64,000 bases of DNA, from assembly GCF_900086595.1 (NCBI RefSeq), contig NZ_LT575472.1:2117684-2181683 (forward strand), in the 5' to 3' direction. This DNA is from Clostridium nigeriense (GTDB lineage Bacteria; Bacillota; Clostridia; Clostridiales; Clostridiaceae). The notes beneath the pieces are model-generated. The model made no database searches, was not told where the DNA came from, and was given only the letters and a program-made list of their open reading frames with translations. The translations under genes were made by a program, and so were the position numbers. Positions within the stretch are counted from its first letter, which is position 1, and every line of letters starts with the position of its first letter. Shown piece after piece: positions 20,712 to 27,779 of the stretch.

Positions 20712-21286
20712 TAAGGATAAAAAATCAATTCATCAGTATCTAATTTTATACTATTTCCTTTAGAATAATTTTTTAAAATAAGTATTAAGCAAATTAAATC
20801 TTTTGAAGCTATAATAGCACTTGCTGATGCTATTACATATAGGTAAACATTAAATTCTAGTATATAGCTTACAATTGTTGGGATAATAGCTAAAATAATA
20901 AATGGAAGTATTAAGGATATAATCACTCTGATTTTAGATATTTTTGTATTAGAAGATATATCTATTGATAAAGTATAGGGATTTACTTTTAAACTTATAT
21001 TATCTTTATTAAAAACTTTTGGTAGAAATAAAGCTTTAAAAAAAGAATATGGAAAGTCAATAAATATATAAGTTATAATTAGTATACATAAAACTTTAAT
21101 ACCAGTTTTTATATAATCATCACCAAAGAAAAATAAGCTATATCCTAATCCAAATGCATAAAGTGCTGCAATTATAACCTTAAAAAGTAATATTATAGAA
21201 GAAAAAGTTTTTTTATTAATTGTAAAATTTTCTTCAACTGAATATTCTTCAAGATTCTTATTAGATTTTAAAATAGAAATTTTCAA
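20711..21286 (-). CDS. Membrane protein resembling DUF3267 but without the zincin motif
   Basis: Integral membrane protein of 191 residues, start TTG at 21286 behind AAGGAGG (spacing 5); a longer model to 21328 would begin inside the lexA terminator. Helices are predictable at residues about 30-50, 58-78, 115-140 and 145-165. The C-terminal half (ISLILPFIILAIIP, then ASAIIASKDL, then DTDELIFY) resembles DUF3267 putative membrane peptidases. Where those have an HExxH-type motif this protein has IDFPYSFFKAL, so it is probably not catalytic. The family assignment is by eye and moderate. Confidence 0.55.
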   Translation of the reverse strand: MKISILKSNKNLEEYSVEENFTINKKTFSSIILLFKVIIAALYAFGLGYSLFFFGDDYIKTGIKVLCILIITYIFIDFPYSFFKALFLPKVFNKDNISLKVNPYTLSIDISSNTKISKIRVIISLILPFIILAIIPTIVSYILEFNVYLYVIASASAIIASKDLICLILILKNYSKGNSIKLDTDELIFYP

Positions 21287-21307
21287 ATTATCCCTCCTTA
21301 AAAATGT

Positions 21308-21343
21308 AAAAAAATAAGAGCCATACACAATATTGTATGACTC
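21308..21343 (-). terminator. lexA terminator
   Basis: On the minus strand GAGTCATACA pairs with TGTATGGCTC (one G-T wobble), followed by TTATTTTTT; it lies 7 bases after the lexA stop. Confidence 0.85.
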
Positions 21344-21350
21344 ATAATTA

Positions 21351-21953
21351 TTAATATGCTCTAAATAGACCGACTAATTTTCCTAATATACTACAATCTT
21401 CAACAATAATAGGAGATAAACTATCATTCTCTGGTTGAAGCCTGATATGATTCTTTTCTTTATAGAAAGTTTTTATGGTTGCTTCGTTTTCTATTAATGC
21501 TACAACTATTTCACCATTTTGAGCAGTTGGTGCTTTTTCAATGATTGCATAGTCGCCATCATTTATTCCTGCATTAATCATACTATTACCAGTAACTCTT
21601 AATATGAAAAGTTCATCATTATGTTTTATATAATCTATAGGAATAGGGAAGGTATCTTCAATATTTTCAGTTGCTAAGATCGGTGCTCCTGCAGTTACTT
21701 TACCAATTATAGGTATGTTTAACATCTCTTTTTTACTATTCGACATTTCTATAATTTCAAGTGCTCTAGGTTTTGTAGGATCTCTTTTAATTAACCCCTT
21801 TTTCTCAAGCCTTTTTAAATGTCCATGAACAGTTGAAGTTGATCTTAAATTTACAGCTTCACAAATCTCTCTTACTGATGGGGGATATCCTTTATTTTCT
21901 GTATATATTTTTAAAAACTCATATATTTCCAGTTGTTTATCTCTTACTTCCAT
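21351..21953 (-). CDS. lexA: SOS repressor LexA
   Basis: Represses SOS genes until RecA-stimulated self-cleavage. The winged helix at residues 1-65 ([24 protein letters not shown]) is the LexA DNA reader. The cleavage site A88-G89, catalytic S124 (TGNSM) and K161 (ATIKTF) are all present, so it should autocleave. Length 200 residues is normal. AGGTG precedes ATG 21953. Its own promoter carries a LexA box over the -35 element, showing autoregulation. Confidence 0.98.
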   Translation of the reverse strand: MEVRDKQLEIYEFLKIYTENKGYPPSVREICEAVNLRSTSTVHGHLKRLEKKGLIKRDPTKPRALEIIEMSNSKKEMLNIPIIGKVTAGAPILATENIEDTFPIPIDYIKHNDELFILRVTGNSMINAGINDGDYAIIEKAPTAQNGEIVVALIENEATIKTFYKEKNHIRLQPENDSLSPIIVEDCSILGKLVGLFRAY

Positions 21954-21981
21954 TAATAAAACACCTCACTTTATTGGAAAT

Positions 21982-22021
21982 ATTATATCATAAAACGCTC
22001 GTAATATCAAACTTATGTTCT
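21982..22021 (-). promoter_or_regulatory. lexA promoter with overlapping LexA box
   Basis: Minus-strand TTGATA (22005-22010) and TATAAT (21982-21987) are 17 bases apart. AGAACATAAGTTTG (22008-22021, minus strand) matches the Gram-positive SOS box (GAAC-N4-GTTY core) and overlaps the -35 box. Confidence 0.85.
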
Positions 22022-22045
22022 TTAGTTGAATATTGATTTATTCAT

Positions 22046-22074
22046 TTGATTATTTTAAATAACTTTGATATAAT
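22046..22074 (+). promoter_or_regulatory. SigmaA-type promoter for the Cys-cluster acidic protein
   Basis: TTGATT (22046-22051) and TATAAT (22069-22074) with a 17-base spacer, about 30 bases upstream of the ribosome site of the gene starting at 22117. Confidence 0.7.
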
Positions 22075-22116
22075 ATGTCTTACGTTAAAATCTAAATGAA
22101 TGGTAGGTGTGCTTTG

Positions 22117-22491
22117 GTGAATATTAATAAATATACTGATGATGATATTTGTGATATATATCCTAATAGAATCTGTGATAACTGTGGTGATTGTTTAAAA
22201 GAAGAAGGAATAGATGTTAGAGCAATAAAAATAGAAGACATAGCAAAGAATATTGAGGAAAATGAGTTTCTAGAAGCAGAATATAAAACTATGCTTGAGG
22301 CATTAAAAGAAGAAGAAGCTACTAAATTAGAGTTAAACAACAATTATGAAGAAAATAGTTCTTTAGATTATATAGATGCTTTTGATCATATAGAATATAT
22401 AGATGACTTAGATTACTTGGAAGAAGATTTTGATGAAGCTACTGAAGAAGTATTTCCTGGTTTTAGAAAATTAAAGAAAAAGCTTTATTAA
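22117..22491 (+). CDS. Conserved acidic protein with N-terminal Cys cluster, unknown function
   Basis: A 124-residue protein starting at GTG 22117 (TTG 22114 possible) 7 bases after AGGTG. Cysteines C12, C20, C23 and C26 (pattern C-x7-C-x2-C-x2-C, in NRICDNCGDCL) suggest a zinc or iron-sulfur site. The rest is strongly acidic with D/E-rich repeats (SLDYIDAFDHIEYIDD, DYLEEDFDEATEE) and ends in a basic tail (RKLKKKLY). No signal peptide or membrane segment. I do not recognise the family. It is transcribed away from lexA but I see no LexA control of its own promoter. Confidence 0.65.
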   Translation: MNINKYTDDDICDIYPNRICDNCGDCLKEEGIDVRAIKIEDIAKNIEENEFLEAEYKTMLEALKEEEATKLELNNNYEENSSLDYIDAFDHIEYIDDLDYLEEDFDEATEEVFPGFRKLKKKLY

Positions 22492-22503
22492 TAATATTAG
22501 TGA

Positions 22504-22543
22504 AAGAAAAAGATATGTGTAGTTTTACACATATCTTTTTCTT
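22504..22543. terminator. Strong bidirectional terminator
   Basis: A perfect 18-bp stem (22504-22521 with 22526-22543), loop GTTT, with A-run on the left and T-run on the right, between convergent genes; it touches the stop codon of the recombinase gene. Confidence 0.92.
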
Positions 22544-23915
22544 ATAATTTTGAAAGAGGATTAGATTTAACTGCATCCCTTAAGATCTCATCATCAACGT
22601 GGGTATATATTTGAGTAGTAGCTATATTTTCATGGCCTAATATACTTTGTAAACTCCTTATATCAACATTACCATGCTTGTACATCAATGTAGCTGCTGT
22701 ATGCCTTAGTTTATGAGGGGTATATTTCTCATCACTTAAACCGGAGTTTGTAATATGTTTTTTTACTAATAATTCTACGGTTCTTTTATTTATAGGTTTA
22801 AAGCGGGAGGAGAGTAGTAGATAATCTTTATCCTCAGGAAGGCACTTTGAATCATCTCTAACCTTTAAATAATTATTAATAGCCTTAACACATGCTTCGT
22901 TTAAATAAACAGTTCTTTCTTTATTTCCTTTACCTATAATAGTTAGTGTATCTCCCTTTATTTTATCTATTTTTATTCCACAAAGTTCTGACAAACGCAT
23001 TCCACAATTTAGAAATAAAGTTAGTATACAATAATCTCTAAAGTAATTTTTATTATTTTCATCTAAAGAACTTAATAAATTAACACTTTCATCTAATGTT
23101 AAATAAATTGGATGTCTTTTATTTATTTTAGGAGATTCTAATTCTAATGTTGGATTATCTTCAATAATCTTAGCTTTACCTTGAAGGAATTTAAAATAAG
23201 ATTTTAAAGCTGCAACCTTTCTAGCTCTAGCATAATTTCCATTATTTCTTTGCTTTTCTGCAAAATTTAAGAAAGCATAAATATCTGTTAATTGTATGTT
23301 TCTTAAAAAGTTATTATCTATGTCTTTTATATCTATTTCATGAAATTCCAAAGAATCATCAAATACCAAACCTTTATATATCTTTAGAAATTTAAAAAAC
23401 ATAGCTAAATCTACTTCATATCCTTTAATAGTATTAATGGATTTACCTTTAATAGTTTCTAAATAATTCAAAAAATCTATAATTGATTGTGGTAAATTTC
23501 TAATTTCAACTTTTTCAATTCCGTACTTATTTCTTATTGTATCAAAAGTTGAATTTATTTTTTCGTCAGATTTCAATTGTATATTTGAGACAGAATTTTT
23601 CTTTTGAAGTTTTTGACCTTTCTTAATGGTTCTATTAATACCTAATTCCTTTAACCAAATTTGTATATTGCGAACACCTATATTATATATCTCAGAAAGT
23701 TGTGAAGTAGAGAGCTTATGTATTTCAACAAGTTTATATAAATCTTCAATTATATATTCATAACCACGTTCAACACCTAAACTATAATAATTAGAATAAA
23801 CTAAATGTAGTTTTTTCTTATCTTTATTAGATAATTCAATACTTAAAAGTCCTTTAATATCATCACTGTAATTAAAATCTTTATATTTATATGTTATTTT
23901 TCGCATTGTAGACAT
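22542..23915 (-). CDS. XerC/D-type tyrosine recombinase with N-terminal helix-turn-helix extension
   Basis: Site-specific recombinase of 457 residues. The catalytic residues R307 (CGMR), K329/332 (GKGNK), H401 and R404 (PHKLR), H428 (LGH) and nucleophile Y437 (QIYTH) are all present. A SAM-like core-binding domain spans about 140-265. Unusually, residues 1-110 form an extra domain with an HTH-like segment (STSQLSEIYNIGVRNIQIWL, 69-88). Start ATG 23915 follows GAGGTG. No phage genes, att sites or cargo flank it, so a housekeeping or Xer-accessory role is more likely than an integrase. Confidence 0.88.
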   Translation of the reverse strand: MSTMRKITYKYKDFNYSDDIKGLLSIELSNKDKKKLHLVYSNYYSLGVERGYEYIIEDLYKLVEIHKLSTSQLSEIYNIGVRNIQIWLKELGINRTIKKGQKLQKKNSVSNIQLKSDEKINSTFDTIRNKYGIEKVEIRNLPQSIIDFLNYLETIKGKSINTIKGYEVDLAMFFKFLKIYKGLVFDDSLEFHEIDIKDIDNNFLRNIQLTDIYAFLNFAEKQRNNGNYARARKVAALKSYFKFLQGKAKIIEDNPTLELESPKINKRHPIYLTLDESVNLLSSLDENNKNYFRDYCILTLFLNCGMRLSELCGIKIDKIKGDTLTIIGKGNKERTVYLNEACVKAINNYLKVRDDSKCLPEDKDYLLLSSRFKPINKRTVELLVKKHITNSGLSDEKYTPHKLRHTAATLMYKHGNVDIRSLQSILGHENIATTQIYTHVDDEILRDAVKSNPLSKL

Positions 23916-24045
23916 TTTTTCACCTCATTTTAATCCTTCTTAAGCCTTGATTTTATTATATCACAGCTATTTTTTACTTTCAATACTACGAAATACACTA
24001 AATGTATATTTAGCGAAATAATATTTGAGGTTTTTTGTTATAATA

Positions 24046-24083
24046 TTTACATAATATTTAATACATATTAAATATTATGTAAA
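24046..24083. repeat. Perfect 38-bp palindrome with dif-like arms
   Basis: Left arm 24046-24063 and right arm 24066-24083 are perfect 18-bp inverted repeats around CA. The outer right arm reads TTATGTAAA, the same as the XerD-side arm of Firmicute dif sites, and the left arm is its mirror. It lies 131 bases upstream of the recombinase start. Confidence 0.5.
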
Positions 24084-24084
24084 G

Positions 24085-24115
24085 TAAATAAAAATTGCAA
24101 TGCTATTTGCATTGC
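24085..24115 (-). terminator. Terminator of the DUF2828-like gene
   Basis: GCAATGC (24097-24103) and GCATTGC (24109-24115) form a 7-bp stem with 5-base loop; on the minus strand it is followed by AATTTTTATTT and lies directly after the stop codon. Confidence 0.85.
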
Positions 24116-25534
24116 TTAAATAATTATATCTTCAAAATTAGATTTCTTATATTTATCTAAAATAATTTGTGAATTACTAATTTCTTTAGATTCTATTAAA
24201 TATGGCCATATTTTATTATTGTAGCCTGTAATATTAATAACATTATTAATATTAACTATAGAAAAATTAGAATACATATTTTTTAAATTCCATAATTTTA
24301 TTCTAGGTAATTCTAATCCAGCTTTTAGCCACTTCATAACTAGATCTTCAGATATATTAAAGTTAATATTTTCTGTAGAATTATAAATGAAGAGCACGGA
24401 TTTTGGCTTTGATTCATCATTTAAATTCTTTTTCAATATTGTGAATAATAACAAATCCAAAGCAGCTTCTAGGTCAATATTGAAATTAATATAGTTATTA
24501 TATATAAGCTCAATATTTTTTATTAAACTTGATTCTATTAATTTATTAAATTTAGGATTTCTTTTATATGATATATAGTAATTTTTAAATGCGTTCAAAT
24601 TTATTTTTTTGTATAAAAGGATTGAGAAAATTAATATACTGAAAACTTCATCACTTTGATTTTCATCCAATCCATTTATTATAAAAGTGTCTTCTATACT
24701 CTTGGACTCCTTAATTGTAATATTAAATATTAATTTTTCTAAATTGTTATTTATATTTTTCAACTTATTCTTATTTAAGATATAATGTATAATCTTATTT
24801 GGACATAGATTACTTCCTTTAATATTTTTGCTACAATAAATTGTATAGTTTTCATTATCATTTCTATACAATGCTTTTTTATATTTGTTTAAACTTAGTT
24901 TAGATATTTTTTCATAATCAATTTTTGAATATTCTTTTGAACTAAGATTAACCTCAATTAAATTTAATTTTCTTCTTAATGTTGATAATAACTTTCTATA
25001 TTCTTTAGGCGTGTAATCTAATAGTACCCTTGTTTTAAGTCCCAACACTCTACTCTCTTTAGATGATGCATTTTCTGACTTTAACCACTTTCCTAAAGTT
25101 GATGGATTCTTAGAAAGTAGGTCTTCCTGGATTTGATATTTAAAAAGAGAAATAACATCCTTTTCTAATGGTGTATCAAATAAAGAATATAAATCATCCC
25201 ACCGTCCATATTTAGGAATTATATTTAAATTATTTATTAATAGTTCTGGATAATCTCTTCCTAAATACTTTAATATTACTCTAAATATCCTACGCTCTCC
25301 TAACCCACTTTTTATGCTTCTAATAAAAAATAAAAATCTTATACTTTCATATTTATCTATAAATAGTATTTTCCTAAAAGAATTTATAATATCATCATCA
25401 GGAGCTTTTCTTAAGTAACTAATATTATCAATAAACTCTTCCATAGCCAAAACGGAGTTTGTTTCTTTATATTCCAACTCTATCTCAGAAAGTTTAAATA
25501 ATCCTTCTCTAATTTTACTTAAAACTCCAGACAT
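24116..25534 (-). CDS. DUF2828/TROVE-vWA-like protein without MIDAS residues
   Basis: A 472-residue protein; ATG 25534 sits 5 bases after AAGGAGG, eight codons inside the longest frame. The N-terminal two thirds match DUF2828 (helical-repeat plus vWA architecture related to Ro60/TROVE): FFIRSIKSGLGERRIFRVI (about 70-88), IPKYGRWDDL (106-115), KWLKSENASSKE (149-160), YRKLLSTLRRKLNLIE. In family members the C-terminal vWA domain begins DVSGSM; here the place is FIINGLDEN (about 284-292), and later Asp/Thr positions are also lost, so no metal site is expected. Ro-like RNA binding is possible but unproven. Confidence 0.65.
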   Translation of the reverse strand: MSGVLSKIREGLFKLSEIELEYKETNSVLAMEEFIDNISYLRKAPDDDIINSFRKILFIDKYESIRFLFFIRSIKSGLGERRIFRVILKYLGRDYPELLINNLNIIPKYGRWDDLYSLFDTPLEKDVISLFKYQIQEDLLSKNPSTLGKWLKSENASSKESRVLGLKTRVLLDYTPKEYRKLLSTLRRKLNLIEVNLSSKEYSKIDYEKISKLSLNKYKKALYRNDNENYTIYCSKNIKGSNLCPNKIIHYILNKNKLKNINNNLEKLIFNITIKESKSIEDTFIINGLDENQSDEVFSILIFSILLYKKINLNAFKNYYISYKRNPKFNKLIESSLIKNIELIYNNYINFNIDLEAALDLLLFTILKKNLNDESKPKSVLFIYNSTENINFNISEDLVMKWLKAGLELPRIKLWNLKNMYSNFSIVNINNVINITGYNNKIWPYLIESKEISNSQIILDKYKKSNFEDIII

Positions 25535-25578
25535 AGTTACCTCCTTAATTATTACCAAGACACATAGAAAATTATTAT

Positions 25579-25607
25579 ATAATAAAAGCTGTTAGTGTCT
25601 TATTCAA
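25579..25607 (-). promoter_or_regulatory. Candidate promoter of the DUF2828-like gene with inverted repeat at the -35
   Basis: Minus-strand TTGAAT (25602-25607) and TATTAT (25579-25584) are 17 bases apart. AAGATACT (25606-25613) and AGTATCTT (25630-25637) form an 8-bp inverted repeat whose inner edge touches the -35, a possible operator. Confidence 0.45.
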
Positions 25608-25695
25608 GATACTATATTTATGCGCTGTAAGTATCTTTGCAATACTATTTTATTGTAAACATTTTTATTTTAGAACACCTTAATACACTTCTTAA

Positions 25696-25875
25696 TTATT
25701 TTGTAATTTTACTTATTAATTCATTTAAGATTAATTCGGATTTAGATATTCCATTTTTAAAATATCTTACTTGTTTATAATCTATACCATTAAAATTAAA
25801 GTCTAATACATCTACTCTTTCCCCTTCATATACTATAGGTTCTTTTTTTCCCTTTAAAAATATAGATATCTTCAT
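25696..25875 (-). CDS. Small conserved protein of unknown function
   Basis: A 59-residue protein starting at ATG 25875 (MKISIFLKGKKEP) behind AAAGGAG; the longer frame to 25926 would begin inside a terminator hairpin. The composition suggests a small beta-rich soluble fold (KISIFLKGKK, YEGERVDVLDFNFNG, KQVRYFKNG), with a short C-terminal helix ending in Lys. No signal peptide, membrane segment or known motif. I do not recognise it. It sits between the acetate-transporter-family gene and the DUF2828-like gene on the same strand. Confidence 0.6.
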   Translation of the reverse strand: MKISIFLKGKKEPIVYEGERVDVLDFNFNGIDYKQVRYFKNGISKSELILNELISKITK

Positions 25876-25890
25876 ATGTTTATTACTCCT

Positions 25891-25940
25891 TTTTAAAATA
25901 AAAATAGTGTTATAGTATACTATCACTATAACACTATTTT
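25891..25940 (-). terminator. Terminator of the acetate-transporter-family gene
   Basis: AAAATAGTGTTATAG (25901-25915) pairs with CTATAACACTATTTT (25926-25940), perfect 15 bp, loop 10; T-rich on the minus strand beyond it. Confidence 0.8.
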
Positions 25941-25959
25941 AAATAATATTGTATATTAT

Positions 25960-26568
25960 TTACTTAAAAATATTAAAAGGCTTACCCACTGGTAAGAATA
26001 CTTTACCAAAATGCTTATTTAATACATTTGCTCCACAACCATAAAACGAAACTAAGGCTATTCCTAATTCAGAATAAGCTGCAATATTATGAGTTAAATG
26101 TGGCATTATATTAAATGAGTTTAAAGTTAACCCTATAAATAGGAAATCTATTAATACAAATATTATAAATAATACTTTATTAGTTTCCATAGATCCAATT
26201 GTCATAAATATAGTAAATATTAAATAAGATAAAAATGCAAAACCTAATTGCTTACTATCTGCAGCAGCTGCTAACTTCTCTCCAAAAACACCATTTTGTA
26301 TTAACCAAGTCATTCCCATGGCATACCAAAAGAATGCATATGCACCAAAGGCAGTGGCTCCAAAAGTATTATTATGTTTAAAATCATTTAAACATGCAAC
26401 TAATTGAGCTGTTGCACCTAAAAATATAGCCCAAGGCAATACTAGAGAAACACCATTTGTTAATCCTAATTTTTGAGATGATGCTACTAATGTAATTACT
26501 GCTAATCCAAATAATCCCAATGCTGAAGGATCAGCAACTAAGATTTTTACTTCTTTTGTTCCTTCCAT
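25960..26568 (-). CDS. Acetate uptake transporter family protein (GPR1/FUN34/SatP)
   Basis: Six-helix membrane protein of 202 residues in the AceTr family, which moves acetate/succinate with protons or works as an anion channel. The family N-terminal motif NPAPLGL appears here as ADPSALGLFGLA, a variant, followed by helices at about 15-35, 42-60, 70-95, 110-128, 135-155 and 165-185. The FGATAFGAYAFFWYAMG block matches family loop/helix 3. AGGAGG precedes ATG 26568. It has its own promoter and terminator, so it is probably monocistronic. Confidence 0.85.
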   Translation of the reverse strand: MEGTKEVKILVADPSALGLFGLAVITLVASSQKLGLTNGVSLVLPWAIFLGATAQLVACLNDFKHNNTFGATAFGAYAFFWYAMGMTWLIQNGVFGEKLAAAADSKQLGFAFLSYLIFTIFMTIGSMETNKVLFIIFVLIDFLFIGLTLNSFNIMPHLTHNIAAYSELGIALVSFYGCGANVLNKHFGKVFLPVGKPFNIFK

Positions 26569-26602
26569 AATTTCCTCCTATGTATAAAAAATAGCCTTAA
26601 AA

Positions 26603-26631
26603 AGAGTATCAAATTATTGTGGTCTTGTCAA
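26603..26631 (-). promoter_or_regulatory. Promoter of the acetate-transporter-family gene
   Basis: Minus-strand TTGACA (26626-26631) and TACTCT (26603-26608) with a 17-base spacer, about 35 bases upstream of the start codon. Confidence 0.6.
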
Positions 26632-26643
26632 TAAAATTTCTAC

Positions 26644-27762
26644 TTAATATTTTAATTTTGAAAGATTAACATCTTCAGATAGGTTCTTTAAACTGTACAT
26701 TATTAATACGTTATTAAATCTATTTTCTTTAAAAAAATTATTAAATCCTGTGGAATAACTCCTTAAATCAACTACATAGATTTCATTATAATTATTTATT
26801 AAGAATTGTATAAAAGAATTAGCATAAGAATCTTTTATTACTAATATTTTCGAATTATTTTTTATACTATCATTTTTTATTACCGTTAACCCATTATTTC
26901 CATTTAAAAAGGCTGAATATTTGTCACTACTTTCCCACTTATCATCATTATTAAGTCCTGAAACTTTTACTCCATCTATTTTTACATCTATATTCAAATT
27001 ATCATAATATAAAATATAATCTTCTTTTGCATTAATTTTTTTACTTTTTGAAAAGTATGTCCCAAGAAAACCATCTACTCTGTTTTCTCTTAAATCAGTT
27101 ATCTCTATAGGAGCAATATTATTAACTATAGCAAACTCCTTATAAGCTAAATAAGCTCCTAAAGATGTCCAATGATGATCTGTTTTATAATATATATATT
27201 GATCTTTGCTGTTTTTAAATGTATTTACAATATCTATAGATGTAGTATTCTCTAATTCATCAAATATCAAATTAATATTATTTATATAGTTTTCTTCATC
27301 AACCAAATCTACTCCATAAGGTAAGTATTCTTTATATATTGTAAAGGACTCTGGTATTATCATTATATTAAATTTAGAGTTGGAATTATTAATAAAACTT
27401 TTTAATGTATTAATATTCTTATATAAATTATTTTCATCAAGTTTTTCAAACTTATCAAATAAATAATGGTTTTTACCATAAATAATACCATTGTTCTCCT
27501 TCTTACCTAAAAGGTTTTCTGAAATTGATTTTAAATTTATCCATCTATTCCTTAATAAGAATTGATCGTTAATATAGCGCTCATAGTTTTTAAAAAATCT
27601 TCCACTTTTTAAATCGCTATAATAAAACTTAGGCTTCATCGCTAAAGATCTATTTTCATAATTTGAAAAAGAAATATCTTTATTAAAGATATCAATTATT
27701 GTAATTAAAATGATTAATGGTATTAATATAAATGTTATAGAATTTTCTTTTATCTTTTTCAT
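26644..27762 (-). CDS. DHHW-family protein (AlgJ/AlgX-like acylation partner)
   Basis: Membrane-anchored extracytoplasmic protein of 372 residues, named for its DHHW motif, here YKTDHHWTSLGAYLAY (about residues 190-205). An N-terminal helix (about 10-28) anchors it. The fold resembles the SGNH-like AlgJ/AlgX proteins that take acyl groups from an MBOAT protein and place them on an envelope polymer; VIKDSYANSF (about 315-325) is the Ser-containing GDS-like segment. I prefer ATG 27762, about 12 bases after AGGAG, over TTG 27783, which overlaps the MBOAT stop. It directly follows the MBOAT gene. The polymer modified is unknown. Confidence 0.82.
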   Translation of the reverse strand: MKKIKENSITFILIPLIILITIIDIFNKDISFSNYENRSLAMKPKFYYSDLKSGRFFKNYERYINDQFLLRNRWINLKSISENLLGKKENNGIIYGKNHYLFDKFEKLDENNLYKNINTLKSFINNSNSKFNIMIIPESFTIYKEYLPYGVDLVDEENYINNINLIFDELENTTSIDIVNTFKNSKDQYIYYKTDHHWTSLGAYLAYKEFAIVNNIAPIEITDLRENRVDGFLGTYFSKSKKINAKEDYILYYDNLNIDVKIDGVKVSGLNNDDKWESSDKYSAFLNGNNGLTVIKNDSIKNNSKILVIKDSYANSFIQFLINNYNEIYVVDLRSYSTGFNNFFKENRFNNVLIMYSLKNLSEDVNLSKLKY

Positions 27763-27779
27763 AAAAACTTTAGCTCCTA

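Noticed and set aside
21833..22036. Open frame on the plus strand across the lexA start
   Set aside because: It runs antisense to lexA and its promoter, has no ribosome site, and is explained by the lexA coding pattern.
22542..23915. Tyrosine recombinase as evidence of a prophage or integrative element
   Set aside because: Both sides are ordinary chromosomal genes, there is no tRNA target, no phage or conjugation gene and no direct repeats that I can see.
23916..25695. A Y-RNA-like non-coding RNA beside the DUF2828/Ro-like gene
   Set aside because: No stem with Y-RNA-like loop is evident in either flank; only the palindrome, a terminator and a small inverted repeat are seen.
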